Origin: Abyssibacter sp036156195
GTDB lineage: Bacteria; Pseudomonadota; Gammaproteobacteria; Nevskiales; OUC007
Direction: 5' to 3'
Assembly: GCA_036156195.1 (NCBI GenBank)
Contig: JAYZUZ010000012.1
Coordinates: forward strand, 186,001 to 250,000
DNA length: 64,000 nt
The notes below the pieces were generated by a model. The model ran no database searches, was not told the origin of the DNA, and saw nothing but the letters and a program-made list of their open reading frames with translations. Made by a program: the position numbers and the translations under genes. Numbering within the stretch: position 1 is the stretch's first letter; each line of letters opens with the position of its first letter. This document shows, in pieces, positions 16,560-24,697 of this stretch.

Positions 16560-18335
16560 ATGGATACCCAAACATGGATTTATCTGGTGGTCGGCCTGAC
16601 CTTCGCGCTGTACATCGGCATTGCAATCTGGGCACGCGCAGGTTCGACTCAGGACTTCTACGTCGCCGGCGGAGGTGTTAATCCGATCTCCAACGGCATG
16701 GCCACAGCCGCAGATTGGATGAGCGCTGCTTCGTTCATCTCTATGGCCGGACTGATCGCTTTCCTGGGTTACAACGCGTCGCCCTACTTGATGGGATGGA
16801 CGGGCGGCTATGTGCTGCTCGCGCTGCTGCTGGCGCCCTATCTGCGGAAATTCGGCAAGTTCACCGTGCCGGAGTTCATAGGTGACCGTTTCTATTCAAA
16901 AACCGCTCGCATGGTTGCGGTCCTCTGTCTCATCGTGGCGTCCATCACCTACGTGATCGGTCAGATGAAGGGCGTGGGCGTGGCCTTTGGTCGATTCCTG
17001 GAAGTGGAGTTCGAGACTGGCGTCATGATCGGCATGGCCATTGTGTTCTTCTACGCCGTTCTTGGCGGTATGAAGGGGATCACCTACACCCAGATTGCCC
17101 AGTACTGTGTGCTGATTTTTGCGTATACCGTTCCCGCCATCTTCATCAGCTTCCAGCTGACGGGGGTGCCATTGCCACAGTTGGGTCTGGGCGCCGACAT
17201 GGCCGACGGCACACCCATCCTCGACAAGCTGGATCAGGTCGTCACCGATCTGGGCTTCGCGTCGTTCACCGATCCCGATGGCAGCACGCTGAACATCTTT
17301 CTCCTGACCATGTCACTCATGATCGGAACCGCCGGCCTGCCGCACGTCATCATTCGCTTCTTTACGGTACGCAAGGTCTCCGATGCGCGGATCTCTGCCG
17401 GCTGGGCACTCGTCTTCATCGCCATTCTCTACACCACCGCCCCAGCTGTCGGCGGCATGGCCCGGCTCAATCTGATGGAAACCATCCAGACCGGGCCGGT
17501 AGGTGCACCCGACGGCAACCTGGAGTACGAGAATCGGCCCGAGTGGTTTAAGAATTGGGAGAAAACCGGACTACTGGCGTTCGAGGACAAGAACGGCGAT
17601 GGACGGATCCAGTACTACAACGATGCCAACCCGGAGTTTGCCGCCCAGGCCAGCCAGTACGGATGGGAAGGCAATGAAATGGTGACGGTGGATCGCGACA
17701 TCATGGTCCTGGCCAATCCCGAGATTGCCCAGTTGCCGGGTTGGGTCATCGCCTTGGTCGCAGCGGGTGGTCTGGCCGCAGCCTTGTCCACAGCAGCCGG
17801 ATTGTTGCTCGCGATCTCCTCGGCGATTTCACATGACCTGCTCAAGGGCATGTTCATGCCGCATATCAACGAAAAGCAGGAACTCCGGGCAGGCCGGATC
17901 GCCATGGCCGGGGCAGTCCTGCTGGCAGGCTATATGGGCATGAACCCGCCAGGCTTTGCCGCGCAAGTGGTGGCGCTTGCCTTCGGACTGGCCGCATCGT
18001 CGATCTTCCCGGCATTGATGATGGGTATCTTCAGCAAGCGCGTGAACAAGGCCGGAGCGATCGCCGGCATGCTCACCGGACTGACCAGCACCATCGTCTA
18101 CATCTTCGTGTTCAAGGGCTGGTTCTTTGTTCCGGGCACCAACTGGTTCCCCAACACGGCCGAGTATTGGCTCTTCGGCATCCAGCCAGAGTCCTTCGGG
18201 GCCATCGGTGCTGTGCTGAATTTCGCCGTGGCCTTTGCGATCTCACGTGTCACGCAAGCACCACCGGCTCATATCCAGGAGTTGGTGGAAAGTGTGCGCA
18301 TCCCCCGAGGGGCCGGTCTACCCACCGGTCACTAA
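16560..18335 (+). CDS. Sodium:solute symporter, VC_2705 subfamily (probable acetate/organic acid uptake)
   Basis: A 591-aa inner membrane symporter of the SSS family with about 13 helices. The N-terminal DFYVAGGGVNPISNGMATAADWMSAA region and LPHVIIRFFTV are typical of the ActP/VC_2705 group. A long hydrophilic insert near residues 315-385 contains DKNGDGRIQYYND, an EF-hand-like calcium loop seen in this subfamily. It is the second gene of the DUF4212 operon and ends before a clear terminator. Together with Acs and CrbSR it likely brings acetate, or a similar carboxylate, into the cell; the substrate is inferred from context. Confidence 0.85.
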   Translation: MDTQTWIYLVVGLTFALYIGIAIWARAGSTQDFYVAGGGVNPISNGMATAADWMSAASFISMAGLIAFLGYNASPYLMGWTGGYVLLALLLAPYLRKFGKFTVPEFIGDRFYSKTARMVAVLCLIVASITYVIGQMKGVGVAFGRFLEVEFETGVMIGMAIVFFYAVLGGMKGITYTQIAQYCVLIFAYTVPAIFISFQLTGVPLPQLGLGADMADGTPILDKLDQVVTDLGFASFTDPDGSTLNIFLLTMSLMIGTAGLPHVIIRFFTVRKVSDARISAGWALVFIAILYTTAPAVGGMARLNLMETIQTGPVGAPDGNLEYENRPEWFKNWEKTGLLAFEDKNGDGRIQYYNDANPEFAAQASQYGWEGNEMVTVDRDIMVLANPEIAQLPGWVIALVAAGGLAAALSTAAGLLLAISSAISHDLLKGMFMPHINEKQELRAGRIAMAGAVLLAGYMGMNPPGFAAQVVALAFGLAASSIFPALMMGIFSKRVNKAGAIAGMLTGLTSTIVYIFVFKGWFFVPGTNWFPNTAEYWLFGIQPESFGAIGAVLNFAVAFAISRVTQAPPAHIQELVESVRIPRGAGLPTGH

Positions 18336-18371
18336 CCCCCGACGGCACCTCGCTCCTTCGTCGGGAGTCTG

Positions 18372-18398
18372 GCCCCGCCCTTGTGGCGGGGCTTTTTT
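18372..18398 (+). terminator. Intrinsic terminator after the symporter operon
   Basis: GCCCCGCC / GGCGGGGC stem with a five-base loop followed directly by six T. It lies 36 bases after the symporter stop. Confidence 0.9.
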
Positions 18399-18490
18399 AT
18401 GCATGCACTTATGCCAGATCGCTCAAGTGATCCCTCACCCCGAGCCGGGCCGTGGAATAATGACCTCTCTTCCGTCCGAGCCGAGCACAC

Positions 18491-20266
18491 ATGTCACCAG
18501 AGGCATGGATCGCGATCGCTGTTGTTCTTGGCACGCTGGTCGCTCTGATTACCCTGACACTACCGCCCTACCTCATCTTGATGGGCGCCCTGACCGTGCT
18601 GTCCGTCAGTGGGGTGCTCAGCGGCAGCGAGGCCTTTGCCGGCTTTGGCAATACCGGTTTGATGACCGTGGCGGTCATGTTCGTCGTCGCCGGCGGAATC
18701 ACGTCCACCGGCGGCGTGCAGTGGATCGTACAAAACGTGCTGGGCCGGCCCAGCACCATCCGCTCAGCCATTTTCCGCGTCTTTGCGCCGGTGGCCGCAC
18801 TGAGCGGGTTTCTTAATAACACGCCGGTTGTCGCCACCATGATCCCGGCCATCAACACCTGGTGCCGGCGGATCGATGCCGCACCCTCCCGGCTGATGAT
18901 TCCTCTGAGCTACTCGGCCATCTTGGGTGGCACGCTCACGATGATTGGCACCAGCACCAACCTGGTCGTCAATGGGCAGTATCAGGACCTGACGGGCGAG
19001 CCCGGATTCGGCCTGTTCGCGATCACGCTGGTGGGCTTGCCGGTGGCGGTGGTGGGCGGTCTGTTCATTGTTTTTTTGCTGCCACGCATTCTGCCCGATC
19101 GTCGATCGCCGACGGCCAGCGAGTCGCTCCGTGAATTCACCGTCGAGGTCGCGGTTGACGCAGCAGGGCCGCTGGTCGGCAAGACCATCGAGCAGGCCGG
19201 GCTGCGAAATCTGCGCACGCTATTTCTCGTTGAAATCGGGCGCCAGGGCACAGTGCTCTCAGCAGTGGCCGGCGAAGAAATCCTGCTCGGTCACGACCGC
19301 CTGGTCTTTGCCGGTGATCCGGATGCCATCAAGGACCTGCTGGCTATCCGAGGTATTCAACCCTCTGTAGGCGATAAGCAGCAGCCGACGATTCTTGAGT
19401 CACGCCCTGAACGCCGGCTGGTGGAGGCCGTCGTCTCGACGAACTGCGATGCGGTGGGACGAACGCTGAAAGACTCCCGGTTTCGCGAGCGTTACGGTGC
19501 CGTGGTACTGGCGGTCTCGCGCAATGGTCAACGGATTAAGGGCGGACTGGGCAGCATCAGAATCGAAGCCGGTGACAGTCTGCTCATGGAAGCCCGCCCC
19601 GGGTTTGTCAGCAAGCTGCAAAACAGTCGCGACTTTCTGTTGATCAGCGACCTTGACGTTGATCGACCGCGACATGACAAGGCAGGCCTGGCCTGGGGGC
19701 TGCTAATTGCGGCGGTTCTCGCCGCTGCAACCGGCTTGCTCAGTATTCTCGACGCCGGCTTGTTGGCCGCAGCCGGCATGCTTGTCACACGGTGCATGAC
19801 CCCAGCCCAGGCGCTGCGAACCATCGACCTTCCCATCTTGATCACGATTGGTGCGTCACTGGGTCTGGGTACTGCACTCGCCAGTAGCGGCGCCGCGGCC
19901 GGCATTGCCCAACAAATCGTCGGCATCGCCGGTGATCACCCCGTCCTGCTACTCATCTTGATCTACGTGACGGTGCAGTTGCTCACCGAGATGATCACCA
20001 ACAACGGCGCGGCGGTCATCATGGTCCCGATTGCGCTGAGTCTCACGGAGCAGCTGGGGCTGGCGCCGGCCCCCTACCTGTTTGCGGTAATGATGGCGGC
20101 CTCGGCCAGCTTTGCCACGCCATTGGGCTACCAAACCAATCTGATGGTTTATGGTCCGGGCCAGTACCGCATGACGGACTTTCTCCGCGCGGGCATCCCC
20201 ATGAACATCATTGTGGGGATCACCACCCTGGTGACACTCGTCCTCAGCTTTGAACTACGCGCGTGA
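18491..20266 (+). CDS. SLC13/DASS-family permease with two central TrkA-C domains
   Basis: A 591-aa inner membrane anion permease. Hydrophobic halves flank a central cytoplasmic region of about 170 residues with two TrkA-C domains (for example AGPLVGKTIEQAGLRNLRTL and DAVGRTLKDSRFRERYGAVV), each ending in the VFAGDPDAI- or LMEARPGFV-type strand. The paired signatures SFLNNTPVVA-like (here GFLNNTPVVATMIPAI) and TNNGAAVIMVPIAL are the DASS substrate/sodium motifs. Members carry sulfate or dicarboxylates; the substrate here cannot be told. It overlaps the next small gene by four bases (GTGA). Confidence 0.85.
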   Translation: MSPEAWIAIAVVLGTLVALITLTLPPYLILMGALTVLSVSGVLSGSEAFAGFGNTGLMTVAVMFVVAGGITSTGGVQWIVQNVLGRPSTIRSAIFRVFAPVAALSGFLNNTPVVATMIPAINTWCRRIDAAPSRLMIPLSYSAILGGTLTMIGTSTNLVVNGQYQDLTGEPGFGLFAITLVGLPVAVVGGLFIVFLLPRILPDRRSPTASESLREFTVEVAVDAAGPLVGKTIEQAGLRNLRTLFLVEIGRQGTVLSAVAGEEILLGHDRLVFAGDPDAIKDLLAIRGIQPSVGDKQQPTILESRPERRLVEAVVSTNCDAVGRTLKDSRFRERYGAVVLAVSRNGQRIKGGLGSIRIEAGDSLLMEARPGFVSKLQNSRDFLLISDLDVDRPRHDKAGLAWGLLIAAVLAAATGLLSILDAGLLAAAGMLVTRCMTPAQALRTIDLPILITIGASLGLGTALASSGAAAGIAQQIVGIAGDHPVLLLILIYVTVQLLTEMITNNGAAVIMVPIALSLTEQLGLAPAPYLFAVMMAASASFATPLGYQTNLMVYGPGQYRMTDFLRAGIPMNIIVGITTLVTLVLSFELRA

Positions 20267-20637
20267 ACACAATGGAACGAACGCTCTACGGCATTAAGAA
20301 CTGTGACACTGTCCGCCGCGCGCGGAATGATCTCGCACAACATGGGGTCACGTACCGGTTCCATGACCTGCGCGCCGAAGGCATCGACCGTGACACGCTG
20401 AATCACTGGGTAAGCGCGCTCGGTCTCGACCGCGTGTTGAACCGCCGCGGAACGACCTGGCGCCAGCTCAGCACCGAGATTGCAGACCCCAGCGACGAGG
20501 CCTCGCTGATTGCGCTGATGCAGGAGCACCCCAGCCTGATTAAGCGCCCCGTGTTCCAGCGCGGCCAACAGGTGCAAATCGGCTACCCCCGGCCAGAGGC
20601 AGACCAGCGCATCGCCTGGTTTGCTGCCAATGACTGA
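20263..20637 (+). CDS. ArsC/Spx-family protein, YffB type
   Basis: A 124-aa thioredoxin-fold protein. TLYGIKNCDTVRRARNDL with a single N-terminal Cys, then YRFHDLRAEG and LIKRPVF, is the pattern of YffB, a family related to arsenate reductase whose members bind glutathione and whose cellular role is not settled. GTG at 20263 overlaps the permease stop; ATG at 20272 is an equally good start (121 aa) and matches the usual family N-terminus better. Translation is probably coupled to the permease. Confidence 0.85.
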   Translation: MNTMERTLYGIKNCDTVRRARNDLAQHGVTYRFHDLRAEGIDRDTLNHWVSALGLDRVLNRRGTTWRQLSTEIADPSDEASLIALMQEHPSLIKRPVFQRGQQVQIGYPRPEADQRIAWFAAND

Positions 20638-20661
20638 CTCATTTCCGATTCAGGACTGATC

Positions 20662-21102
20662 ATGGAATACCTGCACACAATGGTTCGCATTGCCGACATC
20701 GACAGCTCTCTTGCGTTCTACTGCGACGCGCTCGGCCTGGAGGAGATGCACCGCCACGAAAGCGAACAGGGGCGCTTCACGCTGATCTTTCTCGCAGCGC
20801 CGGGCGACGTTGAGCGCGCACGCGCGCACAAGTCTCCGTTACTGGAACTGACATACAACTGGGACCCGGAAACCTACACCGGGGGGCGAAATTTTGGCCA
20901 TTTGGCATTTCGCGTCGACGACATCTATGCGACCTGCGAACGCCTGCAGCAAGCCGGCGTCGTGATCAATCGGCCGCCGCGCGACGGCCACATGGCGTTT
21001 GTCCGCTCCCCGGACGGCATCTCGATCGAACTGCTGCAGCGTGGACAGGCGCTGGAGCCCAGAGCGCCCTGGTCGTCCATGGAAAACACCGGAAGCTGGT
21101 AG
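20662..21102 (+). CDS. gloA: Lactoylglutathione lyase (glyoxalase I)
   Basis: A 146-aa metalloenzyme that isomerises the methylglyoxal-glutathione hemithioacetal to S-lactoylglutathione. The four metal ligands of the family can be placed: His5 (LHTM), Glu in LLELTYNW, His in FGHLAF and Glu in SIELLQ. Length and the VDDIYATCERLQQAG segment fit bacterial GloA of the Ni/Co-dependent type. It follows the YffB-like gene by 24 bases, so the two may share a transcript. No gloB is seen in the window. Confidence 0.93.
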   Translation: MEYLHTMVRIADIDSSLAFYCDALGLEEMHRHESEQGRFTLIFLAAPGDVERARAHKSPLLELTYNWDPETYTGGRNFGHLAFRVDDIYATCERLQQAGVVINRPPRDGHMAFVRSPDGISIELLQRGQALEPRAPWSSMENTGSW

Positions 21103-21120
21103 CGCGCTTCGCTGCGTGGA

Positions 21121-21144
21121 CAGCAGGCGCCAGGGCGCCTACTG
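21121..21144 (+). terminator. Hairpin between gloA and the next gene
   Basis: CAG-C-AGGCGC / GCGCCT-A-CTG with a CAGG loop, 18 bases after the gloA stop. No T-tract follows; it may be a weak terminator or an mRNA-processing hairpin. Confidence 0.4.
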
Positions 21145-21172
21145 TCTAGGCCTCAACTCGACACGCGTGCCC

Positions 21173-22051
21173 ATGGATTTTTCGTTCCACGCAGATCACG
21201 ACTGCAATCGCGTACTCAACCTGCTGAATCGCGACAGCCACGGCCTGAGTCAGGGCGTGACGCGTCGACTGCTGGCCTACCATTGGTCGCTGTTGCCCGT
21301 TGCAGAGGACGGGCTCGAACGTGCGCTCACGCAGCTCTCGAACGAAGCCCTGATTGAACTGGATGACAGGCGCGTCGCGCTGACGGTAACGGGCTATGCA
21401 CAACTCATTGACCCGGACTGCGCCGCCATCGAACAAGATGCGCCCAGCGAATTGCATTTGCGCGCGGGATCACCCACCGAGTACTCCCTGCGTGCCATCG
21501 CCCTGGATGTCATGACACGTGGCGGGGCGACCCGCTTGCCACTGAAAGAGCTGACCGAGCGCTGGGCTGTGAGCGGGCTCCGGGCGGGCGAGTTACGAGA
21601 CGCCATTGACCTGCTGCAGCGCGACAACCTCGCCACATTCGGCGGGCTGCGTACGCGGACGGTCATCCTGACCAAAGATGGCCAAGCCTACGTGGCGGGT
21701 CGGCCGCCGCCCGGGGCCTTGTTATCCATGGCCCCCGCGCTGCGTCGCGAGGACCTGTCTGCGGGTCGGGTCGACAGCAAAACGCTGTGCCTGCTCGCCG
21801 CGCATACCGTACAGAATAGCGAGAGCCGCGGTTCGACCAGCTTCGGCGAGGTGTTGTACCGACTGGCCCAGCTCAAGATTCCAGATTTTCGCGCGTTCCT
21901 GTCCCTGGAACTGCTGTACCGGCTGCACCATGTCGACTTCGCCGCAGACACCGGCAGCCTGCATTTGACCGCCAGCGGCAACAAACTGGCCCGAGCAGCC
22001 CGGGGCCGTGCCATTCAATGGGTCATCGGACAATCGGTGCAACAGTCATGA
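21173..22051 (+). CDS. Hypothetical protein, possible winged-helix repeats
   Basis: A 292-aa protein I do not recognise. It lacks a signal peptide and membrane segments and contains several blocks shaped like helix-turn-helix or winged-helix units (LLKEL-like LPLKELTERWAVSGLRAGELRDAIDLLQ, then short beta pairs such as TFGGLRTRTVILTKDGQAY). I chose ATG 21173, with GTG 21167 as the alternative; further 5' the frame only overlaps gloA. Its stop overlaps the start of the next gene (ATGA), so the two are translated together. A DNA-binding or adaptor role is possible but unproven. Confidence 0.6.
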   Translation: MDFSFHADHDCNRVLNLLNRDSHGLSQGVTRRLLAYHWSLLPVAEDGLERALTQLSNEALIELDDRRVALTVTGYAQLIDPDCAAIEQDAPSELHLRAGSPTEYSLRAIALDVMTRGGATRLPLKELTERWAVSGLRAGELRDAIDLLQRDNLATFGGLRTRTVILTKDGQAYVAGRPPPGALLSMAPALRREDLSAGRVDSKTLCLLAAHTVQNSESRGSTSFGEVLYRLAQLKIPDFRAFLSLELLYRLHHVDFAADTGSLHLTASGNKLARAARGRAIQWVIGQSVQQS

Positions 22052-22563
22052 CCGATCCGGCCTGCAACCCCAGCGATGTACTCCGCGAGCTAGTCGGCCA
22101 GTATGTGGACAGTGTGCGCGATGGCGCGGACGCTGTTGTCGTGCACTACGCATGGCGCAAATCGGGTCGCGATGACGGCGACTTCGCCGCTGCCACGGCG
22201 GCGTTGCACGCGGCCGCTGAGCTCGAAATCCTGCATGGTGATCAGACGTTTTTGCGTCTCACCCCGCAGGGTTTCCAATCATTACCGCCCCCGGCAGACG
22301 TCGACCTCGAAGCGAGTGATGAACCTGGCCGCGACAGCGATTTTGTCCAGCTCAATCGTCTGCAAATGCAATCGCTGGTCCGGGAAATCTTCCAAATGGC
22401 GGCGCGGGCTGGTGAATCCGGACTCAGTGCAACGGCGTTGGCGGCAATTTGGGGCATCGAACAACAGCGAGCCGCCGACCTGCGTGGGGTCATCGACGAC
22501 ATGCTTCGTCAAGGGATGCTACGCGTCGAGCGTGGCGAACGGACCGTCTTTTTTCTCCAGTAA
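22048..22563 (+). CDS. Hypothetical protein, possible winged-helix, coupled to the preceding gene
   Basis: A 171-aa soluble protein of unknown function starting inside the stop of its neighbour (ATGA). The N-terminal half has helices around ALHAAAELEILHGDQTFLRL; the C-terminal 65 residues (SLVREIFQMAARAGESGLSA through MLRVERGERTVFFLQ) look like a winged helix: three helices then a beta pair. The same layout appears in the preceding 292-aa protein, so the two may be related partners. A GACGACGCGTCGTC palindrome (22569-22582) lies in the 22-base gap to the convergent lipoprotein gene. Confidence 0.6.
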   Translation: MTDPACNPSDVLRELVGQYVDSVRDGADAVVVHYAWRKSGRDDGDFAAATAALHAAAELEILHGDQTFLRLTPQGFQSLPPPADVDLEASDEPGRDSDFVQLNRLQMQSLVREIFQMAARAGESGLSATALAAIWGIEQQRAADLRGVIDDMLRQGMLRVERGERTVFFLQ

Positions 22564-22585
22564 TCCACGACGACGCGTCGTCCAC

Positions 22586-23728
22586 TCACGACCTGCCCGT
22601 CGGCTCCTGTCGCACCGGCATTGCGGCCCCCGGGCTGGGATAAACCCGCACTGTGACCTGGTCCTTGGCCTCATGCAGGCCATCGGATCCGACCAGCATG
22701 AAGTTCAATGCCGTGGGTCGATCCACCTGCGGCGCATCGAACCGAGCCCCAGGTTGCCGATGGTCTCGGATGTGCACCGAAGGGTCATCGACCATCCAGT
22801 ACAGAGCCACGGCGCTGTCCGCATCACTGGCCCACCCGGGCAGTTCAACGGATTGCATGCCCGCCGGCACCGCGAAGTCGTGCCCGGCCCATACCAGCGG
22901 CGCGGCAGCGCGATCGGTATCCAAGACCGTGATGCGCAATTGATCGACGGCCGGGTGGCCGGTCTCGCTGAGCACGGTCATTCGCAGCGTCACCGCCGTT
23001 GTGGTGTCCACCTGCGGCGCAATCAGGGACGGCGAGGCGGTATCGGGGTTCTGGAGCGCTATGCCCGCAGGCCCTGCCCTCACCTGCCACAGAATCTGAT
23101 CCAATGCAGCACCCTGGAGTTGCAAGTCACCCTGCAGCTGGACGGATTCCCCCTCGAATACGGTCATGTCCGCACCGGCGCTTGCAACCGGCAGACCTGA
23201 CTGCGCACGCACCAGGCAGAGTTTTTGGTAGGCCGATAAGCGTCCCACCGCATCACTGGCGGCAATCTGCAGGCACTGACCTGCCTGTACTTCGGGCGAC
23301 AGCTCCAGACGCAGTTGTAACGCCCGGGTGTACCGGCCAGAGGGGCTTATTAACCCTGCCGGGTCCTCGCCCGGAACAGGCCACACCAGAAATTGCTGAC
23401 CCCAGCCCGGGTTGATGACCACGGAAGCCAACGATGCCGAGGCCGTCACACGCAAACGTAGCGCCACGCGCTGCTCATCCTCCAGTACCTGCATCGAGCC
23501 GATATCCATCAGCTCAAGCTGAGGTACATCAGGTGCCAGAGTTGATGGTGGGGGCGATCCGGACACGAGACCCGCGCCGGTCACTCCAGTCAACAACCCG
23601 GAGGATTCGCGCCGGACGTCCGTGCCACGGTCTCCGGAGCCCGTGCAGGCCAGAATCCACAAACCCAGCGGTACAGACAGCGCCAGCAGTGGGCGACGCC
23701 ACCCCAGCCAGCTCACAGTCGCTGCCAC
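22586..23728 (-). CDS. Lipoprotein with PKD/Ig-like domains
   Basis: About 380 aa. An N-terminal hydrophobic stretch ends in LWILACTGS, a plausible lipobox (Cys about 29). The body holds at least two PKD/Ig-like domains: ASAGADMTVFEGESVQLQGD to LRITVLD, and VWAGHDFAVPAGMQSVELPG to DQVTVRVYP. Such domains mediate contacts on the cell surface. It overlaps the upstream regulator gene; starts are GTG 23728 or, with a GTGA overlap of the regulator stop, GTG 23716. Neither has a clear ribosome site, so coupled translation is likely. Function unknown. Confidence 0.65.
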   Translation of the reverse strand: MAATVSWLGWRRPLLALSVPLGLWILACTGSGDRGTDVRRESSGLLTGVTGAGLVSGSPPPSTLAPDVPQLELMDIGSMQVLEDEQRVALRLRVTASASLASVVINPGWGQQFLVWPVPGEDPAGLISPSGRYTRALQLRLELSPEVQAGQCLQIAASDAVGRLSAYQKLCLVRAQSGLPVASAGADMTVFEGESVQLQGDLQLQGAALDQILWQVRAGPAGIALQNPDTASPSLIAPQVDTTTAVTLRMTVLSETGHPAVDQLRITVLDTDRAAAPLVWAGHDFAVPAGMQSVELPGWASDADSAVALYWMVDDPSVHIRDHRQPGARFDAPQVDRPTALNFMLVGSDGLHEAKDQVTVRVYPSPGAAMPVRQEPTGRS

Positions 23729-24378
23729 GTCATGGGGCCTGTCAGCAGCGTATGGATGAGCGCCGCCTGGCTGTTGACGCCCACCTTGCGGAAAACGTGG
23801 CGCAGCTGCGTCCGCACTGTGCTCATGGCCGTGCCCTGCTGCAGCCGAAATGTACTGAGCGGTTTGCCTTCGGCAAGCGACGCGGCCAGTGCAGCCTCGG
23901 TACTGGTCAGCCCGTAGTGTTTGCAGAGCATGCGCCGCGAAATGCGGACGCGGGGCGACTCCTCGAACAAACGCAGCACCACCAGCAGCCCCGGCATTTT
24001 CAATCGAGTCCGACCGGCCCAGGTCAGTTGAAGCACCAAGCGTCGATCGGTGTCCGCAGCACCCAAGGTAAACAACTGATCGGGATCACAGAGGCCGCCG
24101 CGACCAATCCCACGGACGTGATCGAGAAGCGCCTCCAAGACGGGGCGATCCCGTGCGCGGCTCGCAATCAATCGCCCCTGTTGAATGCCCATCGCCGGCA
24201 GGCTGGCCAGCAGGGCCCTCGCGCCCGCACTGACATAACCGGCAGCCGCACTTTCGTCGAGCAGGACGAAAGCGGCATCGTCTCCACACAGCGCGTCGAC
24301 CAGCCACGCATTACGTCGGAAATAGTCTTCTGAAGCCCGATGATCCAGGCGCCCAAGGTCTGAAATGGAATCCGCCAT
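23713..24378 (-). CDS. LuxR-type HTH transcriptional regulator
   Basis: A 221-aa regulator with a LuxR HTH at the C-terminus (LTSTEAALAASLAEGKPLST, then STVRTQLRHVFRKVGVNSQA). The N-terminal 150 residues resemble a PAS-like sensing domain (FVLLDESAAAGYVSAGARALL) and lack receiver-domain acidic residues, so it is not a response regulator. AGAGGA is placed well before ATG 24378. It probably controls the co-transcribed lipoprotein gene downstream; the ligand is unknown. Confidence 0.75.
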   Translation of the reverse strand: MADSISDLGRLDHRASEDYFRRNAWLVDALCGDDAAFVLLDESAAAGYVSAGARALLASLPAMGIQQGRLIASRARDRPVLEALLDHVRGIGRGGLCDPDQLFTLGAADTDRRLVLQLTWAGRTRLKMPGLLVVLRLFEESPRVRISRRMLCKHYGLTSTEAALAASLAEGKPLSTFRLQQGTAMSTVRTQLRHVFRKVGVNSQAALIHTLLTGPMTWQRL

Positions 24379-24697
24379 GTTGTCCTCTCCCGTAGTGAGT
24401 CCGTCTCGCCGACAGTGATGTCGGCCGGCAGATGCAGCCTGGGCGCGAGCCCCTGCATCCGTCCTGACCGGGACAGAACGAATTCATGACCATTTCCTGA
24501 CCATGCATACATGTCTTTATTCTCAATGCCTTACGCATCCTATCGATACGCATGGGCGAACGAGCCGTACGCACTGATCGCCATCAGAAACGCTGATCGA
24601 TGCAGAAATGGACAGTAGTCCGCCAGCGATTCGCGCCCCAGCAAAGCGATTGGAGGGCTTGCGGTGGTAGTCTCTCCCACGGGACCGGAGGGCAGGC
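24379..24697. other. Divergent intergenic region between LuxR-type and CadC-like regulator genes
   Basis: These 319 bases contain no convincing gene. The leader of the leftward gene holds a perfect CCGACA-GTGA-TGTCGG hairpin (24409-24424). The middle part around 24490-24540 is clearly more AT-rich than its surroundings and is the likely promoter zone. I can name no operator. Confidence 0.5.

Noticed and set aside
22569..22582. GACGACGCGTCGTC palindrome as a terminator or operator
   Set aside because: It has no loop and no T-run; in a 22-base gap between convergent genes it may be chance. Kept only as a note in the neighbouring entry.
22103..24333. Two long plus-strand frames (to 23200 and from 23434)
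   Set aside because: They are antisense to the lipoprotein and LuxR-type genes, which have a lipobox, PKD domains and an HTH; the plus-strand products are low-complexity.
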